Numbered from the stretch's first letter, positions 1-6,639 are shown. The stretch is 9,348 bases of DNA from Treponema sp. (GCA_031278755.1 JAITJV010000007.1:1-9348), one strand, 5' to 3'. Numbers and translations: made by a program. Notes: a model not told the origin generated them from the sequence alone.

Positions 1-1
1 G

Positions 2-430
2 ATCAATACCTGTTCACCCGCTCTGGATGTAACATTCCCCTCAAATTATGCGCGTCTGGTTTCTTTTTATGAAGAAGCTCCGGCGGTGATGCGGAACATG
101 GTTTATCCTGCTTCAATAGACGATGAAACAACCCTTGCGGTCATGGAAAAAGTGTGGAAGAAACATCACATTTTTCTCGATTCCCACACGGCGGTGGCTT
201 ATGCCGCCGCTGAACAGTTTGCCGCTTCCCGTGATTACAGCGGCCAGGTTCATACGGTGGTTCTTGCGACGGAACATCCCGCCAAGGAGGCGGATATTAT
301 TGTCAAAACTACAGGCCAGGCTATACCCATTCCCGAACGTTTCCTTGCCCTCCAGAAGAAAGCCGATCCTGTCGCGGTAATAGAAGCGGATATTGAAGCG
401 TTTGAAGGGGCTATTGCAAGCTGCTTCTAA
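2..430 (+). CDS. thrC: Threonine synthase, C-terminal part (5' end outside window)
   Basis: PLP-dependent enzyme that converts O-phospho-L-homoserine to L-threonine and phosphate, the last step of threonine synthesis in the cytoplasm. The open frame runs in from the left edge, and 142 residues are visible before the TAA at 428-430. Family marks are TCSPALDVTFPSNYARL near the left edge, then LDSHTAVAYAAAE, LATEHPAKEADIIV and TGQAIPIPERF. These match the C-terminal domain of the threonine synthases related to E. coli ThrC. The PLP-binding lysine lies in the missing N-terminal part. GTG or ATG codons at 86-91 are internal, because homology continues upstream of them. The next gene starts 31 bases after the stop on the same strand, so the two may be co-transcribed, although their functions are unrelated. 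Family assignment is firm; completeness of the gene cannot be judged. Confidence 0.93.
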   Translation: MNTCSPALDVTFPSNYARLVSFYEEAPAVMRNMVYPASIDDETTLAVMEKVWKKHHIFLDSHTAVAYAAAEQFAASRDYSGQVHTVVLATEHPAKEADIIVKTTGQAIPIPERFLALQKKADPVAVIEADIEAFEGAIASCF

Positions 431-451
431 TGTATTATGATAAGGCTTGTC

Positions 452-455
452 GGAG
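452..455 (+). promoter_or_regulatory. Ribosome binding site deciding the MscS start
   Basis: GGAG lies 6 bases before the ATG at 462. An in-frame TTG at 447 would extend the protein by five residues (MSENP), but its only purine-rich upstream stretch (TAAGG, 441-445) is one base away, too close to work. The ATG start also places the positively charged end of the signal peptide (MFFKK) at the N-terminus. Confidence 0.65.
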
Positions 456-461
456 AACCCC

Positions 462-1937
462 ATGTTTTTTAAAAAAACCCTGTTGATTGCCGTCATGTCG
501 GCGCTTTGTTGTTTCGTTCCGCTTTCCGGGCAGGAATCTGCCGATGTGTTTGTTTCAACGGAAGCGGGCGAGGACGCTGAAACAGGCGAAACCGCAGCCG
601 AATCCAAAACCGCGGCCGGCGCGGCGCAGGAAACGCCGGACGCGGAGTCTCCTTTACAGCAGGCGGAAAAAATAACAGAAAATATTGAAGAAACGGTTTC
701 CTATGATGCCCAGGGCCTCAGTTTTGCCGAAAGATTCGGCATAGCCCTGGCGATTATCGCAGTACAGATCCTCCTGATACTGGTTATCTGGCAGCTCTTC
801 AAATTTTTCGCAAAAAAAGCAGTTGAAAAGGCCAGTGGAAAAATAAAGCCCCTGACCTTCAAAAAATACAAGCTGCTTAATACCAAACAGATCATCGAAA
901 TCATTTTGTTTTTTCTGCGGATATTCAAATATATCATCACCGTTTTTCAGTTTTTCATCACCGTTCCGATTGTATTCAGTTTGTTTCCGGCTACCAAAGA
1001 TCTGGCGTCTGTTCTTTTCGGCTACATCCTTGCGCCGTTCAGGAATATCGCCCTGGGCGCCATCCATTATATACCAAATATTATTACAATAGTTATAATA
1101 ATATTTATAACCAGGTATATGATACGGGGGCTTAGGTTCTTTTCCGTACAGATTAGCAGGGGAAAACTTGTCATACCGGGCTTTTATGCGGACTGGGCCG
1201 AACCGACTTTTAATATATTGCGCTTTCTCCTTTGGGCCTTCACCGTGGCGATTGTTTACCCGTATCTTCCGCTTTCCGATTCACGGATCTTTCAGGGCGT
1301 TTCGGTTTTTGTGGGTATCATTTTTTCCCTTGGATCAAGTTCCGCAATAGGGAATCTGGTGGCGGGTCTTGTAATTACTTATATGCGCCCCTTTAAAATA
1401 GGCGACAGGATACAGATCAAGGACATTACCGGTTTTGTGATGGAAAAAACACCCATGGTCGTCCGCATAAAGACTCATAAAAACGAATACGTCACGTTCC
1501 CCAATTTGATCATACTCAGTTCAAGCATCATCAATTATAACACCAGTTCCGATGAAGACGAAGAAGGCCTCATCCTTTACGCTTCGATTACCTTTGGCTA
1601 CGGCACCCCCTGGCAGACGGTGCACCGCATCCTTATTGACGCCGCTTTGACCACGGACCATGTGCTGAAAAATCCCAAACCTTTTGTTCTTCAGACGGCG
1701 CTGGACGATTTTTACTGTCAATACCAGATCAATTTTTATGTAAAGGAAGTAGACAGGGTTCCGGCGATTTATTCGGGACTTTTTGAAAACATCCAGGAAG
1801 GCTTCCATGCCGAAGGCCTGGACATGACCGCCGCCCACTACCGGATCAACCTGCCGCCCCATGTACAGGAGCAGGATAAGCCGGCAGAAACAACCGGACA
1901 GGCAAAAAAAACAGCGCGGGGGAAATCCGCGCGGTAA
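462..1937 (+). CDS. MscS-family mechanosensitive ion channel
   Basis: Predicted inner-membrane channel that opens under membrane tension and releases solutes on osmotic downshock. From the ATG at 462 it has 491 residues. Residues 1-23 form a signal peptide or first membrane segment (MFFKKTLLIAVMSALCCF, then VPLSG). Residues 24-80 are an Ala/Glu/Thr-rich acidic stretch, probably periplasmic. Hydrophobic helices follow at about 91-115, 143-175, 183-225 (probably two) and 250-270. The MscS core is at about 279-365: a Gly/Ala/Ser-rich pore helix (LGSSSAIGNLVAGLVI), then MRPFKIGDRIQI, and the beta-domain motif FPNLII. A soluble domain and a Lys/Arg-rich tail complete it. At 491 residues it is longer than E. 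coli MscS (about 286) and has extra N-terminal helices, as in larger MscS paralogues. Some family members act in transport or signalling rather than osmotic release, so the ligand and gating are unknown. Confidence 0.9.
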   Translation: MFFKKTLLIAVMSALCCFVPLSGQESADVFVSTEAGEDAETGETAAESKTAAGAAQETPDAESPLQQAEKITENIEETVSYDAQGLSFAERFGIALAIIAVQILLILVIWQLFKFFAKKAVEKASGKIKPLTFKKYKLLNTKQIIEIILFFLRIFKYIITVFQFFITVPIVFSLFPATKDLASVLFGYILAPFRNIALGAIHYIPNIITIVIIIFITRYMIRGLRFFSVQISRGKLVIPGFYADWAEPTFNILRFLLWAFTVAIVYPYLPLSDSRIFQGVSVFVGIIFSLGSSSAIGNLVAGLVITYMRPFKIGDRIQIKDITGFVMEKTPMVVRIKTHKNEYVTFPNLIILSSSIINYNTSSDEDEEGLILYASITFGYGTPWQTVHRILIDAALTTDHVLKNPKPFVLQTALDDFYCQYQINFYVKEVDRVPAIYSGLFENIQEGFHAEGLDMTAAHYRINLPPHVQEQDKPAETTGQAKKTARGKSAR

Positions 1938-2020
1938 CGGAGGAGCGGAAGTCAAATTGTGTCCCAAATGATTGGACTTGCCCAATCACCGGGGCGGTCA
2001 CGAAGAGGTCTGAAAGAACC

Positions 2021-2042
2021 CGCCGGCTTTTCCGCGCCGGCG
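2021..2042. terminator. GC-rich hairpin between convergent genes, possible bidirectional terminator
   Basis: CGCCGGC at 2021-2027 pairs perfectly with GCCGGCG at 2036-2042 across an 8-base loop. It sits between the stop of the MscS gene (+, 1937) and the stop of the small membrane protein gene (-, 2056). The T tracts are poor: TAATTT follows on the plus strand, and GGTTCTTT on the minus strand. A third GCCGGC at 2059-2064 is followed by TTTTCTT and could pair with 2036-2041 to give an alternative plus-strand terminator. Position supports termination; the sequence is only a moderate match to the rho-independent type. Confidence 0.45.
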
Positions 2043-2055
2043 TAATTTCGGTCCC

Positions 2056-2439
2056 TCAGCCGGCTTTTCTTCCAACCAGCCACAGTGAAGCAAGGATGAC
2101 GGATCTCCATGACACTTGACCAAGCCAGGACAGGAGTGTCGGTTTGAGGAAATTGTCGTTGATAAAAAGGCTCAATACGATGTAGATCGCCCAGACAATA
2201 AAGACAATGATGTTCAGGATAAAGTAAAGATTCCTGTCTATGGGCGCCAAAAGACCTATGATAAGGAAAACGCCGGCCACCAGGTAAACCACCGCAATTA
2301 CAAGATTCAGAACCTGACTGTTGGTCAGATGTAAAGTTGCGGTTTTGTATGCAATTCCTTCAACGCCGAGAACGGCGAAATAAACACCCAAAGCGAGCTG
2401 GATAAAGAAAATAGAACTGACGCTGCTCGATCTGCTCAT
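2056..2439 (-). CDS. Small four-helix membrane protein, function unknown
   Basis: I do not recognise a family for this 127-residue protein. It is strongly hydrophobic, with about four membrane helices at residues 9-30, 45-67, 70-93 and 104-122, and short polar loops. The N-terminus (MSRSSSVSS) is Ser-rich and the end (GRKAG) is basic. It has no Cys or His clusters and no obvious catalytic motif. The ATG at 2439-2437 has a good ribosome binding site, AGGAG, at 2450-2446, six bases upstream. A perfect TATAAT lies about 48 bases upstream of the start. It is separated from the sterol-reductase homologue by 228 bases containing several inverted repeats, so it is probably transcribed on its own. 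Coding status is well supported by the ribosome binding site, the membrane-protein pattern and the lack of a better frame. Confidence 0.8.
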   Translation of the reverse strand: MSRSSSVSSIFFIQLALGVYFAVLGVEGIAYKTATLHLTNSQVLNLVIAVVYLVAGVFLIIGLLAPIDRNLYFILNIIVFIVWAIYIVLSLFINDNFLKPTLLSWLGQVSWRSVILASLWLVGRKAG

Positions 2440-2481
2440 TTTTTTCTCCTAAAAAAACAAAGATTTTCATGTGCAACGCAC

Positions 2482-2496
2482 ACGGTATTATACCGT
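2482..2496 (-). promoter_or_regulatory. Predicted -10 element inside a 15-base inverted repeat
   Basis: On the minus strand a perfect TATAAT occupies 2492-2487, placing a start of transcription near 2480 and a leader of about 40 bases before the small membrane protein gene. The -10 lies at the centre of a perfect inverted repeat, ACGGTAT-T-ATACCGT (plus strand, 2482-2496). The -35 region is weak: TTTCAT at 17 bases spacing or TTCATC at 16. A strong -10 with a poor -35, covered by a palindrome, would fit a regulated promoter with an operator, but the palindrome could be chance because TATAAT is itself partly self-complementary. Confidence 0.4.
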
Positions 2497-2580
2497 TTTC
2501 TTTTTAATGATGAAAGACCCCCGGAGGCGCCGCCTGTGCCGGCGATCGGGACATTAAAGGGCGCTTTGCCCTGCCTTTCC

Positions 2581-2607
2581 GTTAACCATATTATTATCAT
2601 GGTTAAC
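2581..2607. repeat. Inverted repeat GTTAACCA / TGGTTAAC
   Basis: GTTAACCA (2581-2588) is repeated in inverse at 2600-2607 across an 11-base AT-rich spacer. Each arm contains the palindrome GTTAAC. No T run follows on either strand, so it does not look like a terminator. It lies in the 228-base gap upstream of the small membrane protein gene and could be a binding site for a dimeric protein or simply a hairpin. Function is not shown. Confidence 0.5.
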
Positions 2608-2625
2608 CAATTGTACCCTGAGGCT

Positions 2626-2652
2626 TTCCCAAAACTGACCGGGTTTTGGGAA
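2626..2652 (-). terminator. Hairpin just after the sterol-reductase homologue, possible transcript end
   Basis: TTCCCAAAAC (2626-2635) pairs perfectly with GTTTTGGGAA (2643-2652), a 10-base-pair stem with a 7-base loop. Read on the minus strand it begins 15 bases after the stop codon of the gene at 3750-2668, the usual place for a terminator. No T run follows (AAGCCTC), so intrinsic termination would be weak; it may instead stabilise the 3' end of the message. Confidence 0.4.
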
Positions 2653-2667
2653 CGGCTCCTCCGCCTT

Positions 2668-3750
2668 TTAATAAATAAATGGGATGATCCGGTATTTTAC
2701 CTTTTTGGTATATCTATCCCACAACTCCCCGTATTTGGCTTTGCATATTTTGTCGTCGTCCATTTGCCGGGTGAACAAGAGTCCAATGTAATAAAGGGGA
2801 TATAGCCACACGCACCAGATTGCCGGATACCCGGCGGCAAGGGCAATGCCGCATCCTTCCAGTATTTCTCCAAGGTAATTGACATGCCGGCTTAGGCCCC
2901 AAAAACCGTTGACCAAAAGGGAATGTTTGCCGTCGGAAATGGTTTCGGGTTTTATACCGAGAAATTTTTTGTCTCCCCGCGTCTTAAAATAATATTTCTG
3001 CATGTTGGCGCCCCGGGCCAGACTCCATCCGAACAGGTAGAGCACGCAGAAACAGACAGTCGCCCAGAGCGGCAGACGGGGATTCGGCAGGTCCGCCGTC
3101 GTCCAGAGTGAGACGGCGTAAAAATAGGGATAAAAGGCCAGGCAGCCGAAGCCCAGTTTGAACCCTACCCGTTCGGCGATAAAATCGTAGGTGTAAAGAT
3201 GGACTTTTTCAAAATAAAGGTATTCCCATAAAAACCAGGTGAGCATGGCGGCGCCCGCGATAAAACCGGGGTTGACGTCTTCATGAGTCATGATGTGATG
3301 GGCCGTGAAAGAAAGAACATTGAGCTGCAACATGACGGCGCCGGTTAAGTAGAGCCACATCTTTGCGTCGATACGCCCGTTTTTGAATTGAGGATTTTTA
3401 AGACGCCCGAGCCAGAACTCGACGGGGAAGGGCTTGCCGGCGGAAGGGCGGCGCAGCACCATGGCAAATGAAAAGATCAGTCCCAATACCAAAGCGCCTG
3501 TCAGACTTGACCACCTGACCTGGTACAGCCAGTCAAAGGGAACCCAATTGAGCAGACCAAGCGCGGCCCAGAGCAGGATGCTCACGGCAAGGACAAAAAT
3601 ACCATTCAGCCGGTAACTTAACGTTTCGCCGGTCTTGTCGTTTTTTACATATCCCTTTATCCATTTGCCGGGCAGGATTACGTGCAGCAGAATGATGATC
3701 GCATAAGCGATCCACGGCGTGAAAAATCCGGAAATAAATAATTTCATCAT
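2668..3750 (-). CDS. ERG4/ERG24-family sterol reductase homologue (delta-14 sterol reductase-like)
   Basis: Multi-pass membrane protein of 360 residues in the family of sterol C14/C24(28)/C7 reductases, which use NADPH to reduce a sterol double bond. Family marks run the full length: GRLKNPQF (115-122), corresponding to the family GRELNPRI; YDF...GFKLGFG (188-202); ANMQKYYFKTR (248-258), the QK..FR NADPH-site segment; LLVNGFWGLSRHVNYLGE (278-295), matching the GWWG..RHPNYLGD motif; and KAKYGELWDRY (337-347) with terminal YRIIPFIY. About eight to ten hydrophobic helices are visible. One variation is TRQMDDDKIC (327-336), where the family normally has HR..RD...C. The gene starts one base after the dehydrogenase stop, with a second ATG immediately following and only a weak ribosome binding site, which suggests translational coupling. 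The C-terminal part also resembles isoprenylcysteine methyltransferase-like proteins, but the N-terminal motif favours a true ERG4/ERG24 member. The substrate is unknown. Confidence 0.85.
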   Translation of the reverse strand: MMKLFISGFFTPWIAYAIIILLHVILPGKWIKGYVKNDKTGETLSYRLNGIFVLAVSILLWAALGLLNWVPFDWLYQVRWSSLTGALVLGLIFSFAMVLRRPSAGKPFPVEFWLGRLKNPQFKNGRIDAKMWLYLTGAVMLQLNVLSFTAHHIMTHEDVNPGFIAGAAMLTWFLWEYLYFEKVHLYTYDFIAERVGFKLGFGCLAFYPYFYAVSLWTTADLPNPRLPLWATVCFCVLYLFGWSLARGANMQKYYFKTRGDKKFLGIKPETISDGKHSLLVNGFWGLSRHVNYLGEILEGCGIALAAGYPAIWCVWLYPLYYIGLLFTRQMDDDKICKAKYGELWDRYTKKVKYRIIPFIY

Positions 3751-3751
3751 C

Positions 3752-4522
3752 TTAATTCAAATTCCTTGTATTGGCCGCCATGATTTTAATCGCCAGTTTC
3801 CTCGGCGCAAGGCGCATCAAAAAAAAGCGGGCCAGTTTGTTGATTCCTCCGGGAACAAAGATCGGACATTTTCCCAGGGCCTTTAATGTTTTTTCCGCTA
3901 CCTGCTCCGGTGTTAAGGCGCCCGGCGCTTTGGCCCGTCGCGCCTCTTTATAACCGGGGGTAAGAATGGCGCCGGCGCAGGAAGCGATCACGTCAACGCC
4001 AAGGGGCCTGAGTTCCTCCCATAGGCCTTCGGCAAGGACGGCGTTAAACGCTTTGGTCGCCGCATAGCCTGCAAGTTTGGGGCTACCCTGGGTTCCCGCC
4101 AGCGAAGACATCAATATAACGCCTCCTTTTTTACGCTCAATCATTTGAGGCAGTACGAGCCGGACAAGCAGCAGCGGCCCCTGTACATTGACCGCGGCCA
4201 TCCGCGCAAGCCGTTCTTCCTCAATGTCCTTAAAAAGGCCCACCGGCGCATAGGCGGCATTGTAAACAAGAAGGCCGATTTGAATGTTCAGCGCGCCGGT
4301 AAAAGTTTTTACCGCTTCAAAATCACCCAGGTCTACCGCATGGGTGATAATTTCTACCGGATATTTCCTCTGGAGTTCCCCGGCAAACGTTTCCAGTTTT
4401 TCTTTTTTTCTGGCCAGCAGCACAAGCTTAAATCCCCGTTTGGCCAGAGATCCGGCGTAAGCGGCGCCCAATCCCTCGGAAGCGCCGGCAACCAGCGCGT
4501 AAGGCCCGTATTTTTCCAGCAT
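3752..4522 (-). CDS. Short-chain dehydrogenase/reductase (SDR), 17-beta-HSD/ketoacyl-reductase-like
   Basis: Cytoplasmic or membrane-associated NAD(P)H-dependent oxidoreductase of 256 residues, the usual size for classical SDRs. Visible features are the nucleotide-binding loop GASEGLG (13-19), Arg38 after the second strand (points to NADP(H)), Asp64 in AVDLGD, NAAYAP (88-93) in place of the usual NNAG, Asn112, the catalytic Ser139/Ser140, and Tyr153-x3-Lys157 in YAATKAF. A hydrophobic/basic C-terminal stretch (LARFFLMRLAPRKLAIKI) may touch the membrane. The pattern resembles the 17-beta-hydroxysteroid dehydrogenase type 12 and long-chain 3-ketoacyl-CoA reductase branch, so a keto group on a lipid is a likely target; this is inference. 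The ATG at 4522 has no clear ribosome binding site, but in-frame stops upstream exclude a longer protein. The gene begins 73 bases after rnfB and is followed after one base by the sterol-reductase homologue. Confidence 0.9.
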   Translation of the reverse strand: MLEKYGPYALVAGASEGLGAAYAGSLAKRGFKLVLLARKKEKLETFAGELQRKYPVEIITHAVDLGDFEAVKTFTGALNIQIGLLVYNAAYAPVGLFKDIEEERLARMAAVNVQGPLLLVRLVLPQMIERKKGGVILMSSLAGTQGSPKLAGYAATKAFNAVLAEGLWEELRPLGVDVIASCAGAILTPGYKEARRAKAPGALTPEQVAEKTLKALGKCPIFVPGGINKLARFFLMRLAPRKLAIKIMAANTRNLN

Positions 4523-4567
4523 TTTAGCAAAATAGCATGGATGATTATCAAAAGTCTATTATGACAC

Positions 4568-4595
4568 GGCGCGGAATCCGGGCGGAATCCGCGCC
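4568..4595 (-). terminator. Hairpin directly after rnfB, possible weak terminator
   Basis: GGCGCGGA (4568-4575) pairs with TCCGCGCC (4588-4595), eight GC-rich base pairs with a 12-base loop, starting immediately after the rnfB TAA on the minus strand. The sequence after it (GTGTCATAATAG) lacks a T run, so read-through into the dehydrogenase gene is possible. The segment also contains a 10-base direct repeat, GCGGAATCCG, at 4571-4580 and 4582-4591. Confidence 0.4.
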
Positions 4596-5408
4596 TTATA
4601 TCCTAATAACGTCCCGTTCAAGGATCTTGAAAACCCTGGTGGGACATTTCCCCGCACAGGTTCCGCAGGAAGTACATTTTGTGTAATCGACGCGGGGAAG
4701 GTTGTTTTCCATGATGATGCACTGTTCGGGGCAGTTCTTGACACAGAGTCCGCATTTGATGCAGGCGATCTTGCAGGCTTTGACGACGTTGGCCCGGACG
4801 GAATTGCGGTTGGAGCAGAGTACCATGGCGCCTTTCATGTCCCTTGGCATGTTGCGGATGATCCCCTGGGGGCATTCGTTGGTGCAGAGCTTGCAGCCTG
4901 TACATTTGGAATGATCAAAATGGGGCAGGCCGTTTCCGCCCATGCTGAGCGCTCCGAATTGGCAGACCTTGACGCAGTCACCGAAGCCGAGGCAGCCCCA
5001 GACGCAAAGCTTGGTTCCCCCTGCGGAAAGTTTTGCCCCGCGGCAGGTTTTCAGGCCCGTGTAGTTTCCCTTTTTCAGCGCATGAACATCCGATCCCTGA
5101 CAGCCCAGAAATGACACGGTGGGAATAACCGTACCGCTTATCCCCATGAGGGCGGAAAGTTTTTCAGCGGTTTTTTGGCCGCCTGCAAAACAGCCTGTTA
5201 TCCCCGTCTTGCCCGAAGCTACCGCCGCCGCGTAGGCGTCGCAGCCGGGGAATCCGCATGCGCCGCAGTTGGCGCCGGGGAGGGCGCTCCGTATTTCATC
5301 AACAAGGGGATCATGGGGAACGGCAAAAAATTCGCGGAAGAAACCCAGGGCCGTACCCAGGACAAAGGCGAGCGTAAAGGCAAATACCGTGGTAATTACG
5401 ATGATCAT
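4596..5408 (-). CDS. rnfB: Rnf complex subunit B, long multi-cluster form (ferredoxin-side iron-sulfur protein)
   Basis: Entry subunit for electrons from reduced ferredoxin in the Rnf complex, anchored at the cytoplasmic face. The 270 residues start with a single membrane helix (2-24). The four-Cys domain follows: NCGACGFPGC with Cys48, Cys51, Cys56, then Cys73. Four ferredoxin-type motifs come next: Cys135/139/145/149 (CVWGCLGFGDC), Cys169/172/175/179, Cys216/219/222/226 and Cys245/248/251/255. Further cysteines lie at 103, 122, 198, 212 and 230. That is room for about five [4Fe-4S] clusters. The E. coli homologue RsxB is about 190 residues with fewer motifs; this is the longer type known from acetogens and clostridia. 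The ATG overlaps the rnfA stop by four bases, and AGGA lies upstream. It is the last gene of the operon, giving the order C-D-G-E-A-B. Confidence 0.95.
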   Translation of the reverse strand: MIIVITTVFAFTLAFVLGTALGFFREFFAVPHDPLVDEIRSALPGANCGACGFPGCDAYAAAVASGKTGITGCFAGGQKTAEKLSALMGISGTVIPTVSFLGCQGSDVHALKKGNYTGLKTCRGAKLSAGGTKLCVWGCLGFGDCVKVCQFGALSMGGNGLPHFDHSKCTGCKLCTNECPQGIIRNMPRDMKGAMVLCSNRNSVRANVVKACKIACIKCGLCVKNCPEQCIIMENNLPRVDYTKCTSCGTCAGKCPTRVFKILERDVIRI

Positions 5409-5980
5409 TTCACCAGTCCTTTGAAGCCCATAAAGGCGATTGAAAGCAGGGCTGCGGCGACAAAAAGGATGGGCGTTCCCTTGAGGAAAAGAGGGATGGG
5501 GCTGGTCCGTATGCGGCGGCGTATTCCTGCAAGAAGCAGGGTAGCAAGCATAAAACCCAGGGCTATGCCGACGGCGTATACGATCGATTCAACAAAATTA
5601 TAGTTATTGGAAATAACGTTAAAGGTAACCGCAAGGATCGCGCAGTTGGTAGTGATAAGCGCAAAGTAAATCCCCATGGAATTGTACAAAAGGGGCGATG
5701 TTTTTTTAAGGTAAAATTCCAAAAGCTGAACCAGGGCGGCTATCACCAAAATAAAAACGAGGATCTGAAGGAACACCAGCCCCCGCGGTTCAAGGATGAA
5801 TTTATACAGGGGCCATGTTACGGCGGTCGCGAGCACCATGACAAACGTTACCGCCATTCCCATGCCCGCCGCTTTGTCTTCGTCGGTGCTCATTCCGATA
5901 AACGGGCACAGTCCTATAAACTGCATCAGAACGACGTTGTCGATGAGGAAGGCGCTGATAAAAATTTTAAAGAGGTTCAT
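5405..5980 (-). CDS. rnfA: Rnf complex subunit A, integral membrane
   Basis: Membrane subunit of the ferredoxin:NAD+ oxidoreductase, 191 residues with about six helices. RnfA is paired with RnfE in opposite topology, and the two hold a [2Fe-2S] cluster in the middle of the membrane in the related Nqr/Rnf structures. The matching cysteines are present: Cys25 in IGLCPFIGMS and Cys113 in TTNCAILAV. Start motif MNLFKIFISAFLIDNVVL and SMGIYFALITTNCAIL are typical of the family. The ATG has GGAGGA about 8 bases upstream and overlaps the rnfE stop by four bases; its own stop overlaps rnfB by four bases. NqrE is a homologue, but the neighbouring rnfB and rnfG and the absence of nqrF identify this as Rnf. 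Confidence 0.95.
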   Translation of the reverse strand: MNLFKIFISAFLIDNVVLMQFIGLCPFIGMSTDEDKAAGMGMAVTFVMVLATAVTWPLYKFILEPRGLVFLQILVFILVIAALVQLLEFYLKKTSPLLYNSMGIYFALITTNCAILAVTFNVISNNYNFVESIVYAVGIALGFMLATLLLAGIRRRIRTSPIPLFLKGTPILFVAAALLSIAFMGFKGLVK

Positions 5981-6639
5981 GCCTGTCCTCCGCGGCCGTG
6001 CGCATGGCTTCCCGAAACCGCGGTTTCAGGATTGGCCGGAGCCGCCCTGAGCTTTGATTTAAGAAAGTTATTGAACGCGATAAACAGGGCGAAGACGAAG
6101 AACCCCCCCGGAGGCAGCACAAAGAAAAGAATGGGCTGGAAGCTGTCGGGGAGCACCTGCATATTGAAGATCGTTCCGCTTCCAAAGAGTTCCCGTATAA
6201 AGGATATTCCCGCCAATACCCAGGTATAACCAAGGCCCATGCCCAGAGCGTCGGGGATTACGTTGTACACGGGCTGCCTTGACGCGAAGCCTTCAACACG
6301 GCCCATGATGATACAGTTCACTACGATAAGGGGAATGAAGACGCCCATTGATTTTGAAAGATCGGGGAACCACGCCTTGAGAACGTAATCTATTACCGTG
6401 GTAAAGGCTGCGATAATGATGATAAAAACGGGAATCCGTATTGATTCGGGGATGAGTTTCCTGAACATGCTGATAACAATTTCCGACATGAGGAGCACAA
6501 AGGTCATTGAAAGCCCCATGCCTATACCGTTGGAAACGGCGGTCGTTACCGCAAGGGCCGAACAGAGTCCTATCATCAGCGTAAGAAGGGGATTTTCCCG
6601 TATGATGCCGTTGATGAATATTCCGAAAAGGCGCTTCAT
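5977..6639 (-). CDS. rnfE: Rnf complex subunit E, integral membrane
   Basis: Partner of RnfA in the membrane core, 220 residues with about six helices. Cys26 (MIGLCSALAV) and Cys109 (IVVNCIIMGR) are the expected ligands for the shared [2Fe-2S] cluster. Other family marks are ENPLLTLMIGLC near the start and GMGLGYTWVL in the later part. The last 20 or so residues form a hydrophilic tail with SGSHAHGRGGQA, which is not part of the conserved core. A strong purine-rich ribosome binding site (GGAGGAGAGGGGGA) lies directly before the ATG, inside the end of rnfG, and the start overlaps the rnfG stop by four bases. Confidence 0.95.
   Translation of the reverse strand: MKRLFGIFINGIIRENPLLTLMIGLCSALAVTTAVSNGIGMGLSMTFVLLMSEIVISMFRKLIPESIRIPVFIIIIAAFTTVIDYVLKAWFPDLSKSMGVFIPLIVVNCIIMGRVEGFASRQPVYNVIPDALGMGLGYTWVLAGISFIRELFGSGTIFNMQVLPDSFQPILFFVLPPGGFFVFALFIAFNNFLKSKLRAAPANPETAVSGSHAHGRGGQA

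Noticed and set aside
431..461. Separate promoter for the MscS gene in the gap after threonine synthase
   Set aside because: TATTATGATAAGG is AT-rich, but 31 bases leave no room for a full promoter plus leader and no -35 was convincing.
113..607. Minus-strand open frame of 164 codons opposite threonine synthase and the MscS start
   Set aside because: No domain, and it spans two well-supported plus-strand genes and their junction.
2536..2805. Plus-strand open frame of 89 codons in the gap right of the small membrane protein gene
   Set aside because: Half of it is antisense to the conserved end of the sterol-reductase homologue, and it runs through two inverted repeats with no convincing ribosome binding site.
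2668..3750. Isoprenylcysteine carboxyl methyltransferase or NnrU-like protein
   Set aside because: The RH-x-NY motif is shared, but the N-terminal GRLKNPQF motif, the QK..FR segment and the KYG..W..Y/RIIPFIY end match ERG4/ERG24.
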